Part shown: positions 26,087 to 35,603 of the stretch, piece by piece
Position numbering within the stretch: position 1 is the first letter of the stretch
How the letters are laid out: every line of letters begins with the position of its first letter
Position numbers and translations under genes: made by a program
NCBI RefSeq assembly: GCF_024623455.1
Contig: NZ_JANIPJ010000011.1
Location: 62,001 to 126,000 of the forward strand
Direction: 5' to 3'
Source: Paenibacillus soyae
GTDB lineage: Bacteria; Bacillota; Bacilli; Paenibacillales; Paenibacillaceae
DNA length: 64,000 nucleotides
The notes under the pieces: generated by a model
What the model saw: the letters and a program-made list of their open reading frames with translations, nothing else
Database searches by the model: none
What the model was told of the DNA's origin: nothing

Positions 26087-28065
26087 TTATTACGCAGTTA
26101 GAGATTAATAACTTTGGACCGTTTAAAGGAAGGCATACTTTTTTAATTAAACCTGCAACCAATAAACAGCCGGTTGTCATTGTTATGGGGCATAATGGTG
26201 CAGGTAAAACAACATTTTTAGAAGCAATTCAATTAGGTTTATACGGTGCGTTCTCATGGGGACTTAAGAACATGTCTCCAAGGTATCAGTCCATTATAAA
26301 ACAAAAATGTAACAGGAAAGCATATAACGAGAACCCTGAATGTGAGTTCTCTGTTGCAGTTAGCTTTACCTGGAGGAATGGTCGCAGCATAGACCAGTGC
26401 AAGCTCGAGAGATCATGGTGGATTAACCTTGAGGGCAAATTGTACGAGAGCACGGTTGTCATTAGAAACGGTACTCAGCTTGAAGAGAAAGATGCCTTTG
26501 AATTCCAAGAGAAAATACGTTCGTTCTTACCGCCCTCACTGACCGAGTTCTTTCTATTTGATGGCGAACGGATTGATTATATTCTGCGTAATGCAGATTT
26601 TTCATCGATTCTTAAAGACGGTGCAATCAACATGTTTGGTCTTGATTTAGCCACAAGACTTAAAAAGGACCTACTAACAGCCTTTAATAAAAATCAGTTC
26701 AGAAACACTTTATCTAAGGATGAAGCACAACTTTTTGATATCAATAAGAGCATTGAAGAAAAACAAGAGCTATATAACCAGTACATTACACAAATTAGCA
26801 AGTACGAACTGCAAAAAGAAGAGATGACTACACAGCGGGAACTTTTGTTTGGGGAATTTAAGCTCCATGGTGGCTTGCTTGCAGACGAACAACGTGAGTT
26901 GGAGCAACAAATAAAAGAACTGGAGCTAAGTCGTTCCAGAGCGAATGAGAGTATTAAAGCAGCAGTAGCAGAAACGTTGCCATTTAAAATGATGTACCCG
27001 TTATTGAATAAAGCATTGGCAAGAATTGAGGAAGAAAAGCGAGCTCGCGACAAAGAGCGTGCTTATGAGACAGTTATTCAGCAAGGGGATATTATTTTAT
27101 CAAAGTGGAATCAGGAGGTTGGCAATGACCATGTTGAAGCTAACAGTCAGTTTTTCAACTTCTTAATTAGCCAACTTAAAAATGATAAGAAGATTAATTA
27201 CATCTTTGATTTATCGGAGGCGGAATTCCGTAAAATCCAGTATATATTTGAATTGACGCAGAGCATCTCCTCCGAAGAGTATGCTAGATGGTTCAAAGAA
27301 ATCGACAGATGTACATCAATGATCCAAACGATTAGAAAACGCTTGGAAACCAGTGTTAAGGAAAACTCTCTTGAAGAGACATGGAGCGCAATCCAAGGTA
27401 TCGATTCCTCGCTTATCGAGACTCAATCTATGCTTAAAGAAGTGCAGGAGAGTGCCAATATCCTTCTTGCAGAGATAACTCAACTTAATACCGAGAAAGA
27501 GAAAGTTGTGCAGAGGATTAATGAAGTCCAGAAAGATGAAAGTGTAATAAATCTTGCTGATAAAATCTCGTCAATGATGGAAGAATATCAGCATCAATCG
27601 CTAGAAAAACAAGTTGTTCATCTGGGGGAAGAGATTAAACTCCATTTCACCAAGATGTTACAAAAGAGAGACTATATAAGGTCTGTTATTATAGATAGTA
27701 ATTCCTTTGATTTAACGCTGATTGGCAAAGACGGTGACACTATTCCATCGCATTTATTGTCAGCGGGAGAACGACAATTATTACTCTTGGCGATAATTAA
27801 ATCATTTCTCAGTGTGTCTGGAAGGGAATTGCCTTTGGTACTCGATACTTTAATGGGAAGACTTGATTTGAAACATAGAGAAGCGATTATCAATAGATTT
27901 TTAATGAATGCTGACCTGCAGACGATTGTACTCGCGACAGACTCTGAGTTCTCTCGTAATGAGATTGATCGTTTAAATAATGTAGTCTCGAAAGTGTATC
28001 ATATATCTTATAATGAGGACTCTGGTGTTACTGAGGTTAAAAGTGAGGAGGAAACCAACGTATGA
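26083..28065 (+). CDS. dndD: DNA phosphorothioation ATPase DndD
   Basis: 660 residues with an SMC/Rad50-like layout. Walker A GHNGAGKTT is near residue 38, followed by FFLFDGERIDYI, a conserved DndD/SMC-like stretch. A long coiled coil runs about 200-500. The C-terminus has the signature SAGERQLLLLAI and Walker B LPLVLDTLMGRLD. DndD is the ATPase that is thought to open or sense DNA during sulfur transfer. It overlaps dndC and dndE by 4 bases each. Confidence 0.95.
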   Translation: MIITQLEINNFGPFKGRHTFLIKPATNKQPVVIVMGHNGAGKTTFLEAIQLGLYGAFSWGLKNMSPRYQSIIKQKCNRKAYNENPECEFSVAVSFTWRNGRSIDQCKLERSWWINLEGKLYESTVVIRNGTQLEEKDAFEFQEKIRSFLPPSLTEFFLFDGERIDYILRNADFSSILKDGAINMFGLDLATRLKKDLLTAFNKNQFRNTLSKDEAQLFDINKSIEEKQELYNQYITQISKYELQKEEMTTQRELLFGEFKLHGGLLADEQRELEQQIKELELSRSRANESIKAAVAETLPFKMMYPLLNKALARIEEEKRARDKERAYETVIQQGDIILSKWNQEVGNDHVEANSQFFNFLISQLKNDKKINYIFDLSEAEFRKIQYIFELTQSISSEEYARWFKEIDRCTSMIQTIRKRLETSVKENSLEETWSAIQGIDSSLIETQSMLKEVQESANILLAEITQLNTEKEKVVQRINEVQKDESVINLADKISSMMEEYQHQSLEKQVVHLGEEIKLHFTKMLQKRDYIRSVIIDSNSFDLTLIGKDGDTIPSHLLSAGERQLLLLAIIKSFLSVSGRELPLVLDTLMGRLDLKHREAIINRFLMNADLQTIVLATDSEFSRNEIDRLNNVVSKVYHISYNEDSGVTEVKSEEETNV

Positions 28066-28439
28066 GACTAAGAACCTCTAAAAAGGCAGAAGAAACGTTA
28101 AAGACACTGCAAAGTCTTCTCCACCTTCAACCAAATGTCCTGATAAGGTTAGCAGTGGCGATGTCACTAAATGATGGAGAGGCTGTGGATGAGACAGAGA
28201 ATACAGACACCTCCGGGTTGGAGTTAAATAGGGCTACTCTTACAGGCGACTTCGATAGTGTATTTAAAGTGTTAGTTACAGAACACGCAAATCGCCAATT
28301 GGAAGACGATGAATATTTCCCGCGGCTATTTAAAGCTCATATGGAGAGAGGCTTGGATATGCTGCAGGATGAATATCAATATGCGGGGAATTATGGGAAG
28401 TTTATCATGCAGTTAGCGTCGTTGGGTGAAGCGGTATGA
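28062..28439 (+). CDS. dndE: DNA sulfur modification protein DndE
   Basis: 125 residues, starting MRLRTSKKAEETLKTLQSLL, with the helical pattern, size and position of DndE, which binds nicked DNA as a tetramer. It overlaps dndD (ATGA) and dndA (ATGA). Some DndE proteins are fused to a helicase; here it is stand-alone. Confidence 0.9.
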   Translation: MRLRTSKKAEETLKTLQSLLHLQPNVLIRLAVAMSLNDGEAVDETENTDTSGLELNRATLTGDFDSVFKVLVTEHANRQLEDDEYFPRLFKAHMERGLDMLQDEYQYAGNYGKFIMQLASLGEAV

Positions 28440-29593
28440 TTTACTTAGATAACGCGGCAACGACACCAATGGACCGCTCCGTGTATGAGGCGATGGTCCC
28501 TTACTTAACTGATTTTTATGGCAATCCAAGTGGGAAGTATTACAGCCAATCGAACGTAGCCAAAGATGGGGTGGAATCAGCTAGACTAGCAGTAGCTAAT
28601 CTACTATCTTGTAAAGTCAATGAAGTAATTTTCACCTCTGGTGCATCTGAAGGGAATAACTTTGTTATTAAGGGAGTAGCTGACTCCAGAAGAGACAAAG
28701 GTAACCACATTATTACAACATGCATCGAGCATAGTTCTGTTCTTGAACCCTGCCGGTATTTGGAAAAGCACGGTTGGGATGTTACGCTTCTTGGAGTGGA
28801 TTCAAATGGAAGGATAAACTTAAAGGAACTGCTGGAGAGCATTCGTAAGGAAACCGTTCTTGTAAGCATCGGTTGGGGTAATAGTGAGGTTGGTACAATT
28901 CAGGATATAGTGGCTATCGGTAATGCAGTTAAAGAATTCAACTCAGATGTATTCTTCCACGTCGATGCCACACAAGTTATCGGGAAACTGGGGATTAACT
29001 TTTCCAAACTACATGTGGATGCACTTACCTTCTCCGCCCACAAGATTTATGGTCCCAAGGGGATTGGTGCAACAATAGTTAAGCGTGATGAGGATAATAA
29101 TAAGCCTCTTATTACTCCTCTGATTCATGGTGGGGATCAAGAGATGGGGTATCGTGGTAGCACCTTGGCAGTAGCCAATATCGTTGGTCTTGGAAAAGCC
29201 GCTGAGTTGGCTTCTTATGATCTGCAAACGCATATTGAATTGCTTTCAAATTTGCGTAATAAATTTATCGAACAATTAGTAATCGATGATGTGGAGCATT
29301 ATATTAATAGCCCAAGCAATGATGTTATTCCAAGTATTTTAAACGTCAGGTTTAGAAACTTAAATAATGAGACTTTAATAAAGGAGCTTTCAAATGAGGT
29401 TGCTTTATCGTCAGGTTCAGCATGTTCATCTTCAAAACCCTCGTATGTCTTAAAAGCGTTAGGTCTATCAGACACTGAAATTAGGTCATCTGTTAGAGTA
29501 TCGTTTAATAAATGGACTACGGAAGAAGAGATAGAACGTACTGTAAAAGAAATAAGCAAGGTCCTACAGAAGTATAAATCAATGTTCGGATAA
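28436..29593 (+). CDS. dndA: Cysteine desulfurase DndA (IscS/NifS-like)
   Basis: 385 residues of class-V PLP aminotransferase fold. It begins MIYLDNAATTPMDRSVYEAM; the PLP-binding Lys is in FSAHKIYGPKGIGA (about residue 203) and the catalytic Cys in SSGSACSSSKPS (about 325). It supplies persulfide sulfur for phosphorothioation. dndA usually precedes or diverges from dndBCDE; here it is last in the core operon (B-C-D-E-A), translationally coupled to dndE. Confidence 0.92.
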   Translation: MIYLDNAATTPMDRSVYEAMVPYLTDFYGNPSGKYYSQSNVAKDGVESARLAVANLLSCKVNEVIFTSGASEGNNFVIKGVADSRRDKGNHIITTCIEHSSVLEPCRYLEKHGWDVTLLGVDSNGRINLKELLESIRKETVLVSIGWGNSEVGTIQDIVAIGNAVKEFNSDVFFHVDATQVIGKLGINFSKLHVDALTFSAHKIYGPKGIGATIVKRDEDNNKPLITPLIHGGDQEMGYRGSTLAVANIVGLGKAAELASYDLQTHIELLSNLRNKFIEQLVIDDVEHYINSPSNDVIPSILNVRFRNLNNETLIKELSNEVALSSGSACSSSKPSYVLKALGLSDTEIRSSVRVSFNKWTTEEEIERTVKEISKVLQKYKSMFG

Positions 29594-29662
29594 TTGAATA
29601 TACGCAGGAGTTCAGAATCCTCTGTCGAATTTATGGAGTATAAGCGGCAGGGGGTTTTTATT

Positions 29663-31699
29663 TTGACACTTCGTGATGTTTATTGTAAGGAACAGTATAT
29701 TACCGGTGAAGATGACCTTATCACCGATTTTTATATTCCCTGCCTATCTAGATCGCAGTTCTATGATAGAGCGGCAGGCTTTTTTAACTCTTCTATATAT
29801 CAGAGGATTAAAATGGGGTTGGAACCGTTTATAAAAAATGGAGGCAGGATGAGACTCTTAACAAGTGCTAAATTGTCACCTTCCGATATTCAAAAAATAA
29901 AAGAAGGCTATGATGAGCGCATTTGGTTAGAGGAGCACTTGAACCTTTTGTATGAGGACTTTTATAAAAACAGGAATGATATAAATGTTTCCAACCTATG
30001 TTGGCTGATTAAGTGCGGGCGCTTAGACATAAAAATCTCCATTCCAGATGTAAATCAAATAAATGAAGATTACGATACAGGAATTTTCCACGACAAAATC
30101 GGTATCTTTACAGATAGTGATGAAGAATTTGTTGTATTCTTTGGCTCAAACAATGAATCGATTGGTGGTTGGGTTAGCAATTTTGAATCCTTTGAGGTCT
30201 ATTGTAGTTGGGATACTGGTGTTTCTTCACGGGCACTTAAACGGAAACATTACTTCGAACGGCTATGGGATGGTTCTATTGCTTCAATCAAAACGTATGA
30301 ATTTCCGGAGGCTTTCAAACAGAAACTTATTCAAATTGCACCGTCGAAGTTTCAGTATGAGGATAATAAATTCTCAGATGATATAGAGTTTGAACCACGA
30401 AAATGCCAGAGTGCAGCATACAACACCTTTGTTGAAAGTGATTATGTATGTTTATATCAAATGGCTACGGGAACTGGAAAAACAAAAGCTGCGACATTCA
30501 GTATGAGCATGATCAAAGATAAATGGGATCTTCTTGTTGTACTTGTCCCTTCAATTGATTTAGTTAGACAATGGCAAAGGGATATAAAATTGTTTTTCCC
30601 TGATGATTACATTATTATGTGTGGCTCGAACTGGGTTGGCTGGAAAACTGAATTTCGTGACTTAATTGAAGCTCGTGTTCCATTTAGGACAGTACTTATC
30701 AGCACGTATGATTCAGCAAAAACTGAATTTACATTGTCGAACTTACAACTTATATCGAATGATCGATTTGCTCTAATTTGCGACGAAGTACATAATTTAG
30801 GTGCAGGTAACACGAAAGCAATTATGAATCGGATAAAGCCTCCGTACAGAATCGGGTTGAGTGCCACACCTGATAGACATTTTGACGATGAGGGCTCTGC
30901 ACAGATTATTGAGTACTTTAATAACAACAGGTATGAAGTATCTATTAAAGAAGCAATCAGGGAAAAGTATCTGGTCGAATACGAATATTATGTTGTTCCG
31001 GTATCCCTTAATGATACTGAGTGGGAACAATATGTCGAACTATCAAATCAAATTGCTAGGTTGCGATTCGTCGTTGATGACGAAACAAATACCAACTCAA
31101 ACATTAACCGTTTGCTAGAGCGAAGGGCTCGAATTCTAAAAACAGCTGAAGCAAAACTGTCCCAGCTTCCTGCTATACTGTCCGAAATCGGGAGCGAGCA
31201 GAGGACTCTTATTTACGGTGATACTATTGATCACCTGGAGAGATTTGGCGAACTTTTGGATGGGATGGGAAAGGAACACTTTCTGTACATTGGGCGAATG
31301 GATTCTGCGGAAGTAAGACCCCGAATGATTGAAGATTTTGAGATAGGTATTAGAAAGTTTTTATTAGCAGTCAAATGTTTGGATGAAGGTGTTGATATTC
31401 CAGCATGTGATACAGCCATATTCGTAAGCTCTTCCACATCAACACGTGAGTTTGTTCAACGAAGAGGAAGAGTACTAAGACAAGGGTACAAGAAAAACAG
31501 GGCATATCTGTACGATTTCATAGTAATTCCACCATATAATCCATACAACGAACGTGAAATTGAGATTGCCCAAAACCTTATTTCAAAAGAATATAACCGT
31601 ATAAGAATAATGGCGGAAGATGCAATCAACGGGACAGGAACAATAAGCAAACTTGACGACTACTTAACTACTCAAGGATTAAATCCTTACTCATTATAA
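29663..31699 (+). CDS. Dnd-associated restriction protein: PLD-like nuclease plus DExH helicase
   Basis: 678 residues from TTG 29663, chosen because GCAGGGGG sits 8 bases upstream; ATG 29633 or TTG 29594 are alternatives. The N-terminal phospholipase-D-like nuclease (about 20-200) has FHDKIGIF (His-x-Lys) and FFGSNNES. The SF2 helicase has Walker A GTGTGKT (about 268), DEVH (about 373), LSATPDR and QRRGRVLR (about 598). This is the architecture annotated as a DNA phosphorothioation system restriction enzyme: it probably cuts DNA lacking phosphorothioates. It directly follows dndA. Confidence 0.85.
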   Translation: MTLRDVYCKEQYITGEDDLITDFYIPCLSRSQFYDRAAGFFNSSIYQRIKMGLEPFIKNGGRMRLLTSAKLSPSDIQKIKEGYDERIWLEEHLNLLYEDFYKNRNDINVSNLCWLIKCGRLDIKISIPDVNQINEDYDTGIFHDKIGIFTDSDEEFVVFFGSNNESIGGWVSNFESFEVYCSWDTGVSSRALKRKHYFERLWDGSIASIKTYEFPEAFKQKLIQIAPSKFQYEDNKFSDDIEFEPRKCQSAAYNTFVESDYVCLYQMATGTGKTKAATFSMSMIKDKWDLLVVLVPSIDLVRQWQRDIKLFFPDDYIIMCGSNWVGWKTEFRDLIEARVPFRTVLISTYDSAKTEFTLSNLQLISNDRFALICDEVHNLGAGNTKAIMNRIKPPYRIGLSATPDRHFDDEGSAQIIEYFNNNRYEVSIKEAIREKYLVEYEYYVVPVSLNDTEWEQYVELSNQIARLRFVVDDETNTNSNINRLLERRARILKTAEAKLSQLPAILSEIGSEQRTLIYGDTIDHLERFGELLDGMGKEHFLYIGRMDSAEVRPRMIEDFEIGIRKFLLAVKCLDEGVDIPACDTAIFVSSSTSTREFVQRRGRVLRQGYKKNRAYLYDFIVIPPYNPYNEREIEIAQNLISKEYNRIRIMAEDAINGTGTISKLDDYLTTQGLNPYSL

Positions 31700-31715
31700 G
31701 GGCGGAGGGTTGAAT

Positions 31716-31904
31716 ATGAGCGATGAGCTACTAAAGAAAATTACAGAGAAACACGGAATTAAGTATGAATATGTTAAAGAGATTATCGAATGTGAGCGAA
31801 GGCATGTCCATAAGGATCGCCGTCCGATTAATGGTGATTTAAAAGATGTGATTCAAAGGGCGACTGCCGAGGGGGCAACATCATATGATTATCAACAAAA
31901 TTAA
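31716..31904 (+). CDS. Small protein in the Dnd restriction module
   Basis: 62 residues from ATG 31716, after GGCGGAGGG. Charged and helical, starting MSDELLKKITEKHGIKYEYV, with Cys/His (CERRHVH) in the middle. The end overlaps the following ATPase gene by 20 bases, so it is probably translated and coupled. No family recognised. Confidence 0.6.
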   Translation: MSDELLKKITEKHGIKYEYVKEIIECERRHVHKDRRPINGDLKDVIQRATAEGATSYDYQQN

Positions 31905-33861
31905 GTTCCATAACTTCATGGCTTACTATGGAGAAGTGGAGTTTGACCTATCAATTGATGAACAAAGAAATGTAACAATAATATATGCACCAAATGATGT
32001 TGGTAAAACGTGCTTCTTTAACGGAATAATGTTCTGCTTATATGGTCCAAGCAAGGGCACTGACCTCACAGATTTAATCAATAAAAATGCCTTCCAAGAA
32101 GGAAAGTACGAAGCCTACGTCTCCATTTTTGCAGAGCACCAAGGGAATGAACTTAATATAACTCGCACTGTGAAGAAAAGAGGTATGGCTGTAGGTGAAG
32201 TGACGAGTCAGAATCTCGATCACCAACTGAGAATCTGGAAAAATGGTGAAGAGCCGTGGGATGATAATCAAGAAACCTACGACTATATAAACTCCATTAT
32301 TCACAAAGATGCCGCTAAATACTTCTTTTTCGATGGTGAGAAGATTGAGACATATAATATTGCTTCCGGAGCTGACTATAAGGATGCTATTTTGCGTATC
32401 CTTGGCATCAAGGAGATAGAATTTGCAATTGATGATTTTAAGCGATTAATCAAGGAATACGAAAAAGAACGTGATGTAATTTTAAGTAAAGAAAACGAGG
32501 GTAATGAGCTCGTACAACAGAAAAATATGGTGATGGAGTCTGTTGAAAGCTATGAAACAGATGTCACTGCTTGTGATCAGGAGCTAAAAGATATTCAAGC
32601 AAGAATTGTTAAGCTGGAGGAACAGCTTAAAGAAAACGAAGCAATAAAACAAAAAATTGAAGAGCGGCAGAAAATAAGAGAGCAGATCAAACAGTTAAAG
32701 CTCGATCAAAACCGAATCGAGGAAGATAAATTAAAGCTATTTCGCGAAAATGGCACCTTGATTTTAGGAAGCATTTTAGCAAATGACTTAAAGCCAACAG
32801 TTGCCGACCTTATAACTGAGCCTAACTCAATACTTCCTAGTCGAGATTTCATTCAGCAGTTACTAGAGGAGACCCACTGCGTATGTGGAACAGAAATGAC
32901 TGATTTACTTAGGGGAAATCTCCAAAAAACAATCGGGACACTTGCTGAAAAAGACTTAGAATGGCAACGGAAATCGGAGAGGAAACGAGCAATACAAGGT
33001 GTAGATATTTTTTCAAACCATAGTGAGAGAGCAAAGGTTGCATATGATGAGCTTTGCAAAAATAAGGTGCGTATTAACCGAGAACTTAATGAACTAGAGG
33101 CTCGGGAAATTGAACTTCGTTCAGATGTTGGCAACTATAATGAGGCTGCTGTCCAAAGGCTTGCTGAGGAAATTGCTCGTCTGGAGGAAAAGAACAAAGA
33201 AGTCGAAAAGAAAAAGATCACCTACGAAGTAAATCGGGATATTAAGAGATCAGAACTGACTGAACTTGAGAAAAAGATAGCCAAGCACAATGTTAGTAGA
33301 GAAAAAGATGAAGCCGAGAAGAAACTGGTTTATTGTCGCAGTGTTTATAATGCACTTGTTGAATACCAAGATACTCTAATTGAAGAGAAACGCAAAGAGG
33401 TAGAAAATAATTCAAGTCACATCTTCCTTCAATTGACAAACAAAAGAAATAAATATAAGTCGCTTAAGCTCAGTGACACTTACGAGCTGCTTTTGGAGCA
33501 ATCAGACGGGTCATTGTATAGAATTGAGCGCGGAAGATCGTTGAATCCTAGTACAGGTCAATCTAAGATTATTAGCCTCTCATACATTGCCGGCATCAAC
33601 AAATCAACGAACGCAGTTGCACCAGTCATTATTGATAACCCTGTAGGTCTGTTTTCTGAGGAGCATAGGGAACGTGTAGTTAGTTATTTGCCTAACTTCG
33701 GAAAACAGGTGATTTTTATGGTTACTGGAGCCGACCTAGGTGCGGAGTATCGGAGAATGATTGAACCATATGTAAGCCGTGCTTACTATTTAGAGGACCA
33801 ATCAGACCTGACATGGAATAAGACCAGAATTGCCCGTGTGGAGGAGCTGAATACCGTATGA
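31885..33861 (+). CDS. DndD-like SMC-type ATPase, second copy, of the Dnd restriction module
   Basis: 658 residues. Walker A is in YAPNDVGKTCFFNGIMFCLYG, followed by KYFFFDGEKIE as in DndD. A coiled coil (about 190-290 and 370-500) is interrupted by HCVCGTE, a hook-like Cys pair. The C-terminus has a degenerate signature (GQSKIISLSY) and Walker B PVIIDNP. It resembles DndD but is clearly diverged. It overlaps its neighbours on both sides. It may couple phosphorothioate sensing to the nuclease-helicase; role inferred. Confidence 0.8.
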   Translation: MIINKIKFHNFMAYYGEVEFDLSIDEQRNVTIIYAPNDVGKTCFFNGIMFCLYGPSKGTDLTDLINKNAFQEGKYEAYVSIFAEHQGNELNITRTVKKRGMAVGEVTSQNLDHQLRIWKNGEEPWDDNQETYDYINSIIHKDAAKYFFFDGEKIETYNIASGADYKDAILRILGIKEIEFAIDDFKRLIKEYEKERDVILSKENEGNELVQQKNMVMESVESYETDVTACDQELKDIQARIVKLEEQLKENEAIKQKIEERQKIREQIKQLKLDQNRIEEDKLKLFRENGTLILGSILANDLKPTVADLITEPNSILPSRDFIQQLLEETHCVCGTEMTDLLRGNLQKTIGTLAEKDLEWQRKSERKRAIQGVDIFSNHSERAKVAYDELCKNKVRINRELNELEAREIELRSDVGNYNEAAVQRLAEEIARLEEKNKEVEKKKITYEVNRDIKRSELTELEKKIAKHNVSREKDEAEKKLVYCRSVYNALVEYQDTLIEEKRKEVENNSSHIFLQLTNKRNKYKSLKLSDTYELLLEQSDGSLYRIERGRSLNPSTGQSKIISLSYIAGINKSTNAVAPVIIDNPVGLFSEEHRERVVSYLPNFGKQVIFMVTGADLGAEYRRMIEPYVSRAYYLEDQSDLTWNKTRIARVEELNTV

Positions 33862-34220
33862 GTGAGATTTACCAATTAAACGAAATGAGGAAGGTTGGCA
33901 CTAAATACATTCATTTTTATAGAAGAATGAAGGATCAGAAGATAATTGACCATATGCATCAATTATTTACTTATGCCTGCCTTGTAGGAGTTAAGGAAGA
34001 CAAAAGAAGTGAGGGCAGTAAGACTGACGATATCTGCAACGTGGGAAACATTGATAAGAATAACCTCGAGGTCGCAAAAGGTATTGTACTAATGAAGTGC
34101 GAGCCAACTAATGCGGACGAACTTCTTAAAGAAATTGAAAGTTATGCCGATGGCGGGATTGAGGTACTTATGCGTGATTTTGAAAACGAGGGTACAATCC
34201 GGCTTGATAAATACATTTAG
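33858..34220 (+). CDS. Dnd-system-associated small protein
   Basis: 120 residues, ATGA overlap with the preceding ATPase. The ending YADGGIEVLMRDF resembles small proteins annotated as dnd system-associated protein 4; the match is from memory and uncertain. It contains Cys and His in the first half but no clear catalytic site. Last gene of the dnd operon, before a hairpin terminator. Confidence 0.65.
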   Translation: MSEIYQLNEMRKVGTKYIHFYRRMKDQKIIDHMHQLFTYACLVGVKEDKRSEGSKTDDICNVGNIDKNNLEVAKGIVLMKCEPTNADELLKEIESYADGGIEVLMRDFENEGTIRLDKYI

Positions 34221-34233
34221 TTAAGTTGAATAA

Positions 34234-34279
34234 AGTGAAAAGCCACCAATATAAGTTTGGTGGCTCTTCATGTTTCACT
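34234..34279. terminator. Bidirectional terminator between dnd operon and pemK-like gene
   Basis: AGCCACCAA (34241-34249) pairs with TTGGTGGCT (34257-34265), nested inside AGTGAAA/TTTCACT (34234-34240/34273-34279). It lies between convergent genes. Confidence 0.7.
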
Positions 34280-34692
34280 TAAATCGTTACAAAGGTATTC
34301 TGAGGCTGTACGAAGCCTAAACTTACCAGCACTGCTGTATATATTGCGTTAAACTCCGGTGATTTAACATCGATTGTACCAACGTACTTATCAAGCCAAC
34401 ATTGGTTTATTGTACGTATCTGTTCGCAAAGAATGTAAGATGAATATAAAAGCCCGCCTACTCCCTTTTCAAGTCTAACATGGGTAGGGAGGTTCTTTCC
34501 TTTTTTCGATAACGGAGCAACTATTGTGGTTGTCGCAAAGTGATTTCCCGTATTGTTCTGCAGCACTACGACGGGGCGATAATTTGCTTGAATAGAGCCG
34601 CTTTCGTTAGGTAGGTTACACATAAATAAATCACCGCGAAATATCTCTCGTTTTTCTACTTGCTGCTGTATTTTATTGATTGTACAAAACAT
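34279..34692 (-). CDS. MazF/PemK-family endoribonuclease toxin-like protein
   Basis: 137 residues from ATG 34692 (GAGAGGG 9 bases upstream; an in-frame GTG at 34698 is less likely). Family motifs: FRGDLFMCNLP, YRPVVVLQNN, TIVAPLSKKGKNLPTHV and SYILCEQIRTI. It would cleave mRNA at short sequences. No partner antitoxin is visible beside it: the upstream gene in the same direction is the recombinase, 27 bases away. Either the antitoxin is remote or this is an orphan. Confidence 0.85.
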   Translation of the reverse strand: MFCTINKIQQQVEKREIFRGDLFMCNLPNESGSIQANYRPVVVLQNNTGNHFATTTIVAPLSKKGKNLPTHVRLEKGVGGLLYSSYILCEQIRTINQCWLDKYVGTIDVKSPEFNAIYTAVLVSLGFVQPQNTFVTI

Positions 34693-34718
34693 TCCCACCA
34701 GCCCTCTCAGTTAATTTG

Positions 34719-35603
34719 TTATAACTCACTGATCTTATTTACATATTTCCTAACGTCATGCTCGCTTGCAGTCAGATATCTGCCTGTTGTACTAATATTT
34801 TCGTGTCCCATCAGATTTGAAAGGATACTGATTGGGATCTTTGCTTCTTGAAGTAAATCGTTGGCGAAAGAAGACCTCAACCTCGTACAATAGAGCCTTA
34901 TATTCTCCTTCGAAGCGATTTTCTCCACAACCCTCTGAATTGCACGTTCTCCCATTCTTTCCGCTCTTTGCGAAGTAAAAAGGTATTCACTTCGTTGGTG
35001 ATAGATCTTTGTTGATTGATTCCGAATAATTAGCCAATCTTTAATAGCCTGAACGGTATCCGGCGGAATAGGTAAAAACCTCGATTTACTGCGCTTGCTG
35101 TTTTTAATGATTAGGGTAGGGTCCCCACTAAGATGGACGCAATTTAGTCTCAGTGACGAAACCTCACTTGGTCTAAGACCAAGTTTCAATAAAATCATGA
35201 TGATGCAGTATTCTCTCTTCCCCATTAACTTTGCACGATTCATAATTGCGAGTTCTTCAGAACGGGTTAAATATTGTGATTTGATATTGTCACTTATTTT
35301 TTGTATTTTAATTGTTTCACTCGGATCGGTACTGATAATTTTGCGTTCAGTTAGAAATTTATAAAACTGTTTAATGGCGATAAGCTTTTGATTTACAGAC
35401 GCGGGGGAGTATTTGTTAATCAGAAATTCGCGGTAATTTTTTATTTCTCTAAAAGCGACAATTCGCAAATCCGTAATTTCTTTCACATCAAACAACCACT
35501 TATCAAAATCCACCAAAGCACTTCTATAACTTTTAATCGTTTTGCTGCTTTTGTCTTGAAGTTCCATATGCTCCCTAAATAAATCAAAGAGTTCCGCATT
35601 CAT
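34719..35603 (-). CDS. Tyrosine recombinase (XerC/D-like integrase) with an atypical active site
   Basis: 294 residues from ATG 35603, AAGGAG 10 bases upstream. The N-terminal SAM-like core-binding domain (about 5-90) and catalytic domain (about 110-290) are both complete. The first Arg is in LGLRPSEVSSLRL, the GH in LMGHENIS and the Tyr in TTGRYL. The usual HxLRH box reads CTRLRSSFAN: the Arg is kept but both His are replaced (Thr and Ser). It may be a diverged but active enzyme or a weakened one. It is followed by the pemK-like gene. Confidence 0.85.
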   Translation of the reverse strand: MNAELFDLFREHMELQDKSSKTIKSYRSALVDFDKWLFDVKEITDLRIVAFREIKNYREFLINKYSPASVNQKLIAIKQFYKFLTERKIISTDPSETIKIQKISDNIKSQYLTRSEELAIMNRAKLMGKREYCIIMILLKLGLRPSEVSSLRLNCVHLSGDPTLIIKNSKRSKSRFLPIPPDTVQAIKDWLIIRNQSTKIYHQRSEYLFTSQRAERMGERAIQRVVEKIASKENIRLYCTRLRSSFANDLLQEAKIPISILSNLMGHENISTTGRYLTASEHDVRKYVNKISEL

